DNA of 30,940 bases from Rodentolepis nana (lineage: Eukaryota; Platyhelminthes; Cestoda; Cyclophyllidea; Hymenolepididae), in NCBI GenBank assembly GCA_900617975.1, contig UZAE01012841.1, forward strand, positions 1 to 30,940, given 5' to 3'. Made by a program: the position numbers and the translations under genes. This document shows, in pieces, positions 9,162 to 19,136 of this stretch (positions are counted from its first letter, which is position 1; each line of letters starts with the position of its first letter). The notes beneath the pieces were generated by a model. The model was not told the origin of the DNA, did no database searches, and saw only the letters and a program-made list of their open reading frames with translations.

Positions 9162-10517
9162 GAGAGGTTGAAGTATTTCAAGACATTCTCCGGAATAAAA
9201 CAACTGACGTAATTATTGAATTTTGAAGCAGCATTTATTTCAATATGGGTCGTGTTCCATTGGAACGAATATCCCACTATTTAAGATGGAGATATGAAGT
9301 TGATAATAAAGCTCTTGGTAACTTTTTGAACACGTTGTTCATATTTCTACAAAGAATATTCTTAACCACAACGAAACATTCACTTTAAAGTTCTGTGGAT
9401 TCCGCAAAGCTACCAAGGCTGAACAAAGAATTCTCATGCACACTCGAACAGTCTCGAAAGTGTGACAGTGCTACTCATTGCGAGAGGAGCAAGTGTAGTC
9501 GTGAGAGTTCAGAGACCTCTCAGTCAAACGGTGGTCAAAAGTCTCTGAATTGTCCTTGTAACCTTGTTTGTATTCTAATGACTAAGCTCTGTGTCGGTGT
9601 CACACAACCAGAATGAACCCTTTATCACTCTATACTCCCTGTTTCTTCCTTATTGTTAAGGCAGCTTAACTAATTTCGGGAAAGATTTCACACTAAGGGG
9701 CCTTTGACACAGAGACCTCTTTGATTTCGTCATGACCTACGTGAGTACCTTCTGAAGTTTAGTCTCGACTTATTCAGGTATCTTCCTCTACAGTCCATAT
9801 GTAACAAATTTTTTTAAAAGTGCTTTCCATATTTTTATTTTTGACGCATTTAAAAAAGAAAACGATGAGTAAATTAATAAATAATGCGCTGCCATTTTAT
9901 TAGAAGAAAGTGCATCCACCCTAAAATTCTTTAATTCAATGCCTTATTTCCCATCGCTCTAGAGTCCTCTTCTTCATTTTCCTTTTATTTTAACTATTTT
10001 TTCTTATTTATTTAAGTGGCGTTAACCTGAATGGTCTGATTTTAAATGTGTGACCCGTAATTGCCAAGTTAGGTTTATTTTCTAATTATTTGCAATTTAA
10101 CTGATGAATCCTTTTTAATGGACGCAGATTTTACCATATTTAGAAATTTTAAATACTGAACCTTTTAATAAGCCAATTTTAACACCACAACAAACAGAAT
10201 TGTTCAAAACGTAAAAGCTTTGTTCACAATGCCATGGCATCAAAAAATTAAATCTCACAACAGTTGAGTAAAAGGCACGGGTTTGATCCTCAAAGATTGA
10301 AGTGACCAATCACGTCCTCCATATTTCAGTATAAATTTCGGCAGTTAGACATTAAACTTAATGTGATATATTCACTGCTAAATGTCAATCGATAGAATTC
10401 GAAAAGAATTTGGCATAAATTTTATCCAATTAAAAAGTCATATAATTACATAGACGTTGGGTGATTTTAAAAGAACAATACATCAAGTAAGGAACAGGGA
10501 TCCAATTTAATAAGAAA
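9162..10517. other. intergenic, no gene seen
   Basis: No supported gene. An open frame at 9395-9616 starts only at GTG and encodes a Cys/Ser-rich chance-looking peptide. Two CTGATGA motifs near 10101 and 10776 were checked as possible hammerhead cores, but the partner GAAA and stems are absent. Confidence 0.55.
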
Positions 10518-11464
10518 ATGCGATTCTTGTGTATTTTAACTACAGTCGTCGCTTTTGCAACAGCGATATCTTATAAAGAGTTAAGGGTAAATATTGAATA
10601 TTAACTTTTTATAAAAATGTTGCTGAGATCATTGGTCATTATCTAAATTTAGGCCTTATATTATTGAATTCACTCGCATATTTCAATCTTATTTTATATC
10701 GTTTCACACTGCTAATTATATTATATATATTTTTTACTTTTGCATTGCCTAGAAGACATTTAGTTTATCCAAGCTGATGATTTTCTTTACAATTTAGCTT
10801 TAATCGTGATTGTATACCGTTATTAAAGTAACTTAAACTAATAACGTCTTATTGGTATCCTATTTCTAAGAGTATTACTCATAGTAAACTCTATTGCTTA
10901 GTGAGATAAATGATAGCCTTCAATGCCAGACATGTAATTAACCTTTAAAAGCTAAATAGATCAATAAAAGTCACTTCACTAACAATGTAGGTGAACTTTT
11001 TCATGCCAAAATCATTGATAAATAAATTTGTTAATCATTAAACGTGTCTGTCAGCTTCTATGTCTAAATACTATTGCTTCGTTTTGATTGTTTAAATATA
11101 TATTTAATCTATTTGATTCATGCAGGAGAAGTATATGACGGATGAGAGAATTTACTCAGCTTATGAATATTGCTCGAAACTTTATGGCAACAGTGACTTC
11201 TTCACCATGGAGAATTGCATGATGAACAAACTTGTTGAATTTGCCTGGGAAATGGATAATGTTGAGATATCTTTTCCCAAAGGCTTGGAAATCGAAGCCA
11301 AACATTACTGCTTGCAAAGAAATGAAGATCTCAACGTATGCATCTCTAACTACAAGAAGAAACAAATTTTCCACGGGGAGAAGGAGATGATAGCTAGAAC
11401 AAAATCGGCATTTGATTCCGTCAAGTTTCTTTTTAAACGGTTTTTTTCCCTCGCTAATAAATAA
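10518..11464 (+). CDS. small secreted protein with four cysteines, two exons
   Basis: Exon 1 (10518-10586) encodes MRFLCILTTVVAFATA-ISYKELR, a classic signal peptide with cleavage expected near residue 18. A GTAAAT donor follows. A phase-0 intron (10587-11125) ends in TGCAG, and exon 2 (11126-11464) completes a 135-residue protein. The mature part, about 117 residues, is charged and looks helical. It has four Cys spaced C-x14-C-x30-C-x9-C (EYCSK, ENCMM, HYCLQ, NVCIS), enough for two disulfides, and a basic tail (KFLFKRFF). No membrane segment follows the signal. AATAAA overlaps the stop codon (11456-11461). I do not recognise the family. In a parasite, such proteins are often excretory-secretory or tegument products, but that is only an inference from size and signal. 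Confidence 0.72.
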
Positions 11465-11636
11465 TTACTTACTAAGCTTGATAGCTCTTGCGTTATTTAA
11501 TCCATTCAGTTATTTATTTATTTATTCAAGATGCGTTACAGCTATAAAACTTTTTAAAATTGAGCTCAAGAAAACTGGTATTTCCGCATTGTAGGTGGTC
11601 ATGAGCCTATTGGACTATAACCACTTGCATTCATAG

Positions 11637-11980
11637 CGTCTAAGAGAAGAAAAAGGACCTTTTGTAAAGTAAAACTCTTCCATACTGCTCTGATACTTGG
11701 GATTTTCATTTCTGTCATTATAGTCTCTCTTCCAATTGGATGTTTTACCAGGACTTCAATTGATACGGACCTTCGGTTACTCCATCAACCCAATATTGAG
11801 TTTATTTGTGTATGCACATGTGTTTGGAGGTCTAAACAAAGCAAGACAATTAGGAAATTCAAGAAAATGTCTCAAAAAGGTGAAGATGCTAGCATATGTG
11901 GAGTGTGCTCCTCAGACATGGAAGAGGAAGTTGAAGATGACCTTAGGGAGAGAACAAAAAATATCTGCAAAGAATGCTAA
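11637..11980 (+). CDS. possible terminal exon: membrane segment plus two Cys pairs
   Basis: One frame is open from just after a TAA at 11618-11620 to the TAA at 11978-11980, about 119 codons, with no early ATG. A possible acceptor (CATTCATAG) ends at 11636. The encoded sequence has a basic stretch (SKRRKRTFCK), a hydrophobic segment long enough to span a membrane (TALILGIFISVIIVSLPIGC), a CVCTC motif, a Lys-rich run and an acidic tail with ICGVC and NICKEC. The last two form a CxxC...CxxC pair that could bind zinc. No upstream exon is identified, and a second frame (11736-11996) is also open here. It may be a chance open frame or a gene remnant. A protein beginning at the ATG at 11867 (37 residues) is also possible. 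Confidence 0.3.
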
Positions 11981-13114
11981 ACTAGGGTGCTTGTAATACA
12001 GAAAGTGGCAGTGATTAGTAGTCAACAGGCCAGTGCGCTTTGAACGCATGGGGGGGGGGTAGATACAATGAATGAGTAAGAGTGAATATGAGTTTAATGA
12101 AATATAAGTTGTTACAATGGTTTTAGGGGCAATTATTCGTTGGATGCACTAGACATATTGTTTGAGATAATCTTATCCGTTTAAAATTCTTCAATCATAA
12201 GATCTGTCTGTCCTCAATATCAAAGGTTATATATTTATAATGAATTAACATATTTCATATCTTATGTTCTAGAAGATTTAGAATTAGAAACTCAGCCGCT
12301 TGCTAAGGTTTTCTAACTCAAATCAGTTTCAGCCCGGAGGTAAGATAGCAAAAGGGGACAATAAAGCCCTTTTTAGATAGCAGGCATCGTGCGATTCAAA
12401 AAACTCCAGAGAAATGATGACGCTAGACAGTTAATCAAAATTCGCAATGAGACTTAAGAGGCATATGTTAGAATTTTACACAAAGATTGGTTCATATGAG
12501 AGAGCATGGATACTATTTAAAGAAGCAGTATTAGTATAAGGAATTAAATAAACTTGCTAATTGTTTCAAAGTGCTAACATAATACGCATCTATACACTAC
12601 TGGATACATGGTAGAAAATGTTGCAATAGTGAGAATTTTTATCATGTGCAATTACTTGAATCTCCATCATGCAACACTGATCGAAAAAAATTAGGTTAGC
12701 TTATGAGTGAATCAGGAAGTATAGTTAGTAGAAATATTATGTAACCGTTAATATATCATGCAAATATTAATAATAGGACTTGTAAAATCTCTTTCATGAC
12801 ATAATGTATATTCAGTATAATCAAAGCATAAAATGGTAATAGATCCCTTTACAAAAAAGATTCAACTGAATTTTTCCCATGAAATAAATTGTCATTAATT
12901 ATTTTTATTGCTTAAAGTTCAAGATTGTTTGATATTTCAACCAGTCGAAGCTAAAATAATCACTTTTGGAAAATACCCAAATCTGAAGGTCGAGTCGGAG
13001 CCAATACTGTTATAGTAAACTAATTGGCAAAGGTCGGTCTTGGATTGCGCGCCGGGTTCGAGTTTTAATATATTTACCCGTATATCGTTTTGGTTTTATA
13101 TTTTATTACTAAAT
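11981..13114. other. intergenic, no gene seen
   Basis: AT-rich, with a G run at about 12051-12058. Near 13060 GGGTTCGAGT resembles a tRNA B box and TTGGCAAAGG upstream vaguely resembles an A box. The spacing is too short and no cloverleaf forms, so no tRNA is called. Confidence 0.55.
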
Positions 13115-13530
13115 ATGGTTACTCGAGGTAAAAAGGAAGAAGGCCAAGCTATTAATGGTGCAAATTTAGGGTATAATTCAATTTCGCCACTAATTTGGTC
13201 TGTAGTAAACAACACAAAGATGTTATTGCAAAATTAAAAAGTGAACAGCGAATTGGATCTCCTGTAGCAGGGAGATTAAGAAGTCGAAATAATGTCAATC
13301 TTCTTGAAGGCCTACCTCCCAAACGTAGAGATCGTAGAACAATGGTTTTGCCTCAAAACGAATCTTCAAGTGAACATCTGGAGATAGGTCCGGATAATTC
13401 TCATCTGGAGAATATTGACGGCGACTCCAATCCGAAAGCCAGTCAAGACACTTCCACCACGTCAATATACGACGACAATGACGAATCCCAAGTCAAATCT
13501 TCCGGTTACTCATATTGTACAATATTGTAG
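13115..13530 (+). CDS. 126-residue protein with C-terminal CaaX box, split by a 35-nt intron
   Basis: Exon 1 is 13115-13170, from ATG, encoding MVTRGKKEEGQ and onward. The intron 13171-13205 (GTATAA...TGTAG, 35 nt) interrupts a Gly codon, and exon 2 (13206-13530) ends at TAG. The N-terminal half is basic (KQHKDVIAKLK, RLRSRNNVN, PPKRRDRR). The C-terminal half is rich in Ser, Asp and Asn, probably disordered. The last four residues are CTIL, a CaaX motif of the type modified by geranylgeranyltransferase I and identical to the end of human G-protein gamma-4. The rest has no G-gamma signature and I do not recognise the family. Membrane attachment through a lipid is inferred. The splice is needed to join start and tail, since unspliced reading stops after 41 residues. 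It converges with NF-YB. Confidence 0.6.
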
Positions 13531-14048
13531 GACGTTATTCTAACTTAGCCCAACATTTGTTGTGTCCACATCTCATTCTATATCTTTAAGTATCACGCCC
13601 TTAATCATCTTTCTTTTTATATTCTCCGTGTATAGACGTTATCCACTGAATGAAAGTTAAGCGCAGTCAACTTCTTCGACTTCTGCCGACTGTAACATTT
13701 GATTGGTCGGAAAAGACATATTTTGGGGTCATAAATGAGCCATATTTTAATAGATTTACAAACATTTCGATTGGTTTAAATGAAACAAACGGAGGGAGTA
13801 GGAAAGGAGCGAAACCTATACGCGTGCGCCGATAGAGTGATACGATAAAATGATACAGTACGAGTGGTGGTTATGGTGGTAGACCAAATTGTAGCAAAAA
13901 ATTGGTTGGTTGAGTAGTCGCAACAACGTTCATGATAATGAGATGGGAGTCAGCGCAGATCTAATATCAGTGAGTGTTAGGGGCAGTTGGAGGGGGGGGG
14001 GGGGAAAATTNTGGGGGGGGGGGGGGGGATAATTCATTCACGAAGACA
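13531..14048. other. intergenic between convergent genes, with poly-G runs and an N
   Basis: This holds the 3' flanks of the CaaX gene (plus strand) and NF-YB (minus strand). G runs at about 13991-14004 and 14014-14028 surround a single undetermined base at 14012, so sequence quality here is low. A short open frame at 13650-13835 has an ATG but no recognisable feature and is not called. Confidence 0.6.
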
Positions 14049-15205
14049 CTAAGTCGTAGCGGAAGTCACAACAGCATTTCCATTGACGATAGCCACCTGA
14101 AAAAATCAAGAGTGACTTGTTGAATATTAAGCAATGATGAAAACAGCGCAGCACGAGCTAATAATATGAGAGCCAATCAGAGGTCACCCTTAAAACTCGC
14201 AAATATCACATGTTACTGACGCAAATTACTACACCACATAAAATTAATTGCAAGGGAAGGCAATAAGATAGAAGGAAAATGGGAGAAATTAGATTCATAC
14301 CTGACCGGAGAAAGGAACCAAGAATGTTTGGCCAGTGGCAGTGTTAGCCATTGTAAGATGGGTAGGAGCACCGGAGGATTGTGTAACGGTGGATCCGGGT
14401 TTGATTTCACCTCCTTCAACGACAACCTGCTTCACCTCTCCACCGGCAGCCCCTTGAAGCTCAATAGTAGTACCAGCAGGCGCACCGTTTAAAGTCACTT
14501 GACGCTGACCAAGTGCAGCTGAATTTAGGATATTTGGAGCGGCGACAATAACCGTTCCAGGAGGGTGAGCATGCTGCGCTGCAGCGGCAGCCTGTTGTTG
14601 TTGGTGTTGCAAAACAGCCATTTCCGCCGAGCTGTTGATTATACTCGAATCGATTTTAATTGCCTGGAAAAAATAGAACAGAGATTACTGATCGCCCAAG
14701 AAACTCACAAAATAAAATAAAACAATAAAAACCCACAAAAAAAACTGAAATTACAGAAGCAAACACATTCACAATAACAGATAAGTCATAAACTTACATC
14801 ACGATATTTGATGAGGAAGGTCTTTAGAGGATCAACGTAGTTATCGAAACCGAGATTGCTCATTGCCCAAAGTAGATCTTCACCATTTATAGTTTTTCTC
14901 TTTTCGTTTTGGCACCGTTCGGCGGCCTCGCTAGTTATGAAACTAATGAACTCGGAAACACACTCCTGAACGCATTCCTTTGCATCTTTGGCGACCTTTC
15001 CTTGGGGAGGGATGGCTTTTTTCATAATTTTGGAAACATTTGCAATGGGGAGGAAACGGTCTTGTTCTCGTAGAGGCGATCTCTGCTCCATATCACCAGT
15101 TGAGTAATCATTTTCTGGATCACCAAGAGAGCTGTCTATTGCTCCGTAGTAACTGGCTTCTTGATAAGCAGATTCGTCGCCTTGATTATCCGACATGCTA
15201 TTCAT
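14049..15205 (-). CDS. NFYB: nuclear transcription factor Y subunit beta (NF-YB)
   Basis: NF-YB pairs with NF-YC through a histone fold and, with NF-YA, binds CCAAT boxes in Pol II promoters. Coding exons on the minus strand are 15205-14798, 14663-14301 and 14096-14049, with both introns in phase 0 (donors GTAAGT and GTATGA, acceptors TTCCAG and TTTCAG), giving 272 residues. Residues 46-136 are the conserved core: [71 protein letters not shown] and [13 protein letters not shown]. The second exon gives the Gln/Ala run [11 protein letters not shown] and a Gly/Thr/Val-rich activation-like region. The last exon adds 15 residues ([15 protein letters not shown]). Human NF-YB has 207 residues. A second ATG lies three codons in. 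TTTTTTGTGAAG just before the start could be a splice acceptor, cis or spliced leader. Confidence 0.95.
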
Positions 15206-16462
15206 TCTTCACAAAAAATTGATGAAATGTTAATTTACATGTGTCTTGAACCTACTAAATTTTAGCTAAACATTATTCAAAGTATGAATAGCTGGGAAAA
15301 TGGAAAGTTCAATTGAGAATTTGATCATTTACACCCTTAATCAATTTCAAAATACGGTAGGCATTCATGAGTATGGCCTAAATAAAGGCAAACACAAAAG
15401 CATTTCGGAAGATTTAAATGAATTAAGTTAAAAAAATATCACAAACCAATCAGAGGGAAACCTACTTCGTTAAAATCTGTTTGTCGAAACAAATGCCGCG
15501 GTACAGATATTCCTTCCAATAGGCACTTCCAACAGTTAGACCAATGCACTTAGTGGATGAAAAAATTGATTGGGCCAATTTAAACAACCAATAAGAAATG
15601 GGATCCGAAATGACTAAAATAAGAATGTTAAATAATTAAAGAGATATAATTAATTTATTACTTTTCAATTTCTAGAAATATACATTTATTAAAGATTTTA
15701 AATTTTTTGACATCTTGCATAATTTTATTGACATATATATACCAAATTACAAATTTGAACAAGCTTATGATAATATAATATAGAAGATTTTAGGTTACTG
15801 ACGCCTGTGACCAACGGAGAAATAGTACAAATTATCCGATAATCGTTTACTAAATAAAATAGCCAACAATTTGCAAATTGCAACAGACAAGCGTCTCTAA
15901 ATTATATTACTCCCTCTTTCAATTTGCTATTCGAGAACTTTAACATATTTTTTAGTTTGTCATTTCTTAACATATTAAACATTATTTCCCACATATCTTA
16001 TACATTGTCACTACCTGTCAGGAAACATAAAATAACATCAAATTTGGAATAAAGAGAAAATGTCTCGCACATAAAGTTTTTTATTGCCCTTCATTTAATT
16101 TAAAAATTGTCCACTGGTTCAGTGCTGCTGTTAGCACCAATTATTCAAAATTATGCTTAGTTGTATACATTTTGAAATCTAAAAACAGTACAACAAATCA
16201 GTGTTGAAGTGCTTCGAGGACAAAAACTTAATATTGCGCAATTAAATGAGATGTACTAATGCAATTTCCTGTTTCCTGACACATTTTTTATTCGAGTAAC
16301 AGTCAGAATTGAAAATATTAATTTTTCCCTATTTTTGCCTATTTCTTAACCATTAGTCTTAATTTTACGAAATATTCAATCTTTTAATTGTATCTATAAG
16401 AGGTTCGGACCATTTTTACTCTAGGAAGTCGAATGTACCTGTTTATTGTATTTATTTATTGT

Positions 16463-16509
<47 letters not shown>

Positions 16510-17777
16510 ATAGTGAATTAATCTCACTTCATTTCATATCTTAAGCAAATCGTTTTCTTCGAACATAAACTTTGTATTGATATCTTAACTAATGCCAAGA
16601 TGTACTTTTGATTAGAATTAATTTTTAACAAATTTGTTGTTTCATTTAATGAAGATTAAATCCAATGGAAATCAAGCAAACAAAATTTATAACGCTCTTA
16701 GCTGTCGAAATTCATTGCGTGGGATTTAATGCGATTAAGGATTGTGGGGTTAGCTTTATGAGGGAATTTAGGAATTTCTGTTTTATTCAGAGTGATATCA
16801 TCAGTTATATTTTTACCGAATGTTAGCAATAAGTCATCAGAACTTCCTCCGCCCCCACCCTTATTTGAGATTAATGATAACATGATAAACTTATTTATTT
16901 TAATCTAATTATGACTGGAGTCGGTTAGTATATTTCGTATTGGCACCAAGAAATTAAAATTAATTGCTTGTTAAAGTAGAAATTAAATGAATCTTCAATC
17001 TGAGCATCTTTCCTTTGAATTCGTGTGCGAAGTTTTATTTTATAGGTTGGCTTAAACTTTGGCATATGGCATTGATATGAAATTTATGAATGGGGAAGAA
17101 ATTATATATGTTTTCATAAAATTATGACAGTTTGGAATATTTCAGAAACATTTGGATCATAGATATTTAAATAAAATTTGTCCTTATAACCGGGTATACT
17201 ATGGATCAATAATCTAAATAATAGGGAAATTTAGACATTAGATCAATCAAATATTTGTTGAGTAGAAAAGATTATCTGACGAAATGACCCCATCTGCATT
17301 ACTCATTGGACCTCCAGCTTTATTCATGAGTTTACACATGAACTGTTAATAGATGTCGTCTTCACGTCGAGACGTAAACGTTGTTATAAGGAAATTCTTT
17401 GAAATTAAACTCAATTTCTCAATTTCTGCGATCTTTTAAAAGCACGAGGGGCTCTACTCATTCAATATATCTGACGCCAATTCTCAATGCACTATTAGAA
17501 GTCAAAGCCAAGTACGAGAATGGACGTTGCAATTTGATAATTCAATTAAAGATGAATGCCAAAACGCAGCGTTTGCACCAATGAAACACATAATCATCAA
17601 CACATTAATTAATACGATGATGATTATTTTCAAAACTTTTCAAATATAATAAAAAACGTGCTAAAACAAAATATGAATGATGAAAAAAGAAATATTTATC
17701 TAAATAATAGTAGAAACTATCTTAACTAATTATTTCATCAATTTAACAGTTACATTAATCTTTGTTTAAGCGATATA
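15206..17777. promoter_or_regulatory. divergent intergenic region between NF-YB and GTF3C1
   Basis: About 2.6 kb separates two genes transcribed away from each other, so it must hold the 5' ends of both. I see no clear TATA box, initiator or CpG-rich core. It is AT-rich with a (TA)n microsatellite at 16467-16505. Short open frames (16698-16883 minus, 17399-17584 plus) have no recognisable features. Confidence 0.5.
16467..16505. repeat. (TA)n microsatellite
   Basis: Uninterrupted TA dinucleotides for about 39 bases. Confidence 0.97.
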
Positions 17778-17804
17778 ATGAAACGAAAAAGTTCAAGCGC
17801 ATAA
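17778..17804 (+). promoter_or_regulatory. possible upstream open reading frame of GTF3C1
   Basis: ATG followed by seven codons and TAA ends 28 bases before the chosen GTF3C1 start codon. If the mRNA 5' end lies upstream of it, the uORF could lower translation. If a spliced leader is added closer to 17833, it is irrelevant. Confidence 0.25.
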
Positions 17805-17832
17805 CTCGTGATTCCTCCTTGTGCTTCAATAT

Positions 17833-19136
17833 ATGAGTTATATAGAAATTATTATAAATGAGATTTGTGCCGGTGGATTGGATGGCGTCCCGATTTCTCA
17901 TTTGTGGCAAATATTACAAGAACCACCAGTACAATTTCCCTTGGATATTAAAGAGAAAACGAAGGAATTTTTGTGGACTAAAATTAAGTGCTTTCGTAGC
18001 TTCAACTTTTATGTTCGCAAAGAGGAACCCCCTCCTTACGAATATAAGGATAGATTTGCAGACTTAGAAGAAATTGTTGAAGAATCGGTAATTTGCTTTT
18101 TGTTTTATGATTTTTAGCACCCTGCTGTTGCACGAAAGTTATACCCTGTAGATGAACCCGGAGTTTATGGTTCATGTGCAGATTACAATACACGTACTTG
18201 TGTAAACTCACAAATCTTCTCCGAGGAAATACCTTATTCCGAAGTATACCGAAGGTAATTTGCTTTTTTATCTCTGATTTGCCATTGTCTTTAGATGGGG
18301 AAATCTTCTCGTCGTTGTAGCCCCCCAATCACTTCGGACTAAATTTCTAACTGGTTCAGAAGTTCTTAATAACAACATGAACCCGAAGCTTTACCGAGTA
18401 CTTGAGTTAATTGCAAAGTCAAGATACAATGGCATTCCGATATCTGGTCAAGAGAGCATCTTATCCTACGGCGAGTCTTCTTCTACAGTGTTTTATATTC
18501 GAAAATTGTTCTCTAGTGACGGTTATATTAAATCTCAACCCTTTATCACTCATGATGCGAAGAAAAGGGCTATGAGGCGAACTACATTATTGCACAGTTT
18601 TCGCTTTTTCCGTCCTCTTACCTATCCTCTTGCTTTGTTTCTGGAGAAACTTTCCAATTTTCTGCTTGAAAGTAAATCAAGAATGATGCTGCCTTGTATA
18701 GTTTGTCAAAAATTTGAAATGGGAAGAAGATCGCTTATGAGAATTGTAAAATTTGGTATTCAGCAGGGCTGTTTGAAGCTTATACATGTGTCATTTAGTA
18801 CCGCCTGTGCCCTCATTAGCAACAGTGGGAATGACTGCGGCGAGATTTGTGCTGAGATGCTTCGCAAAGAGACCCTTGAATTGAATAACTTGGACGGTTC
18901 TATTATGACCTCAAACGAATCTCCGGGTAGAAGATTTGTTCGAGATGCCACTGTGATTTACCTTCAACATCCATTTGATGTTGAGAAGTACATGAAGAAT
19001 GCACATATTGATCATGGCAGTCGTCCGGCTTCCTTAAATCAACCTCAAGAGGATACTGCATTAGCCTTGGACGATACAATTGTTCCTGATACTGACATTG
19101 TTGATGAGAAAGAACAGTTCTCCCAGGGATCTTTCT
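17833..19136 (+). other. GTF3C1: GTF3C1 exons 1-3: N-terminal part with winged-helix B-block domain
   Basis: These exons encode residues 1 to about 411. RWGNLLVVVAP corresponds to human RWGKKLIIVAS. The stretch from KLYRVLELIAKSRYNGIPIS through IRKLFSSDGYIKSQPF is the winged-helix segment known as the B-block-binding domain of TFIIIC (tau138 in yeast). A second winged-helix-like part (FEMGRRSLMRIVKFGIQQG) follows. Introns 1 and 2 are only 30 nt (18088-18117) and 40 nt (18255-18294). Retaining intron 1 adds nine codons and then a stop. Confidence 0.88.

Noticed and set aside
10090..10800. Hammerhead ribozyme cores at two CTGATGA sites
   Set aside because: No partner GAAA with flanking complementary stems lies at a usable distance. 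The repeat units themselves also lack the core.
13040..13100. tRNA gene or tRNA-derived SINE suggested by GGGTTCGAGT and a weak A box
   Set aside because: The spacing between the boxes is about 20 bases too short and no acceptor or anticodon stem forms.
13650..13835. A 61-codon frame downstream of the CaaX gene
   Set aside because: The CaaX gene already ends with a functional-looking tail and stop, and this frame has no recognisable motif or supported splice link.
14213..14425. A 70-codon minus-strand frame over NF-YB exon 2
   Set aside because: It is an out-of-frame shadow of the NF-YB coding sequence.
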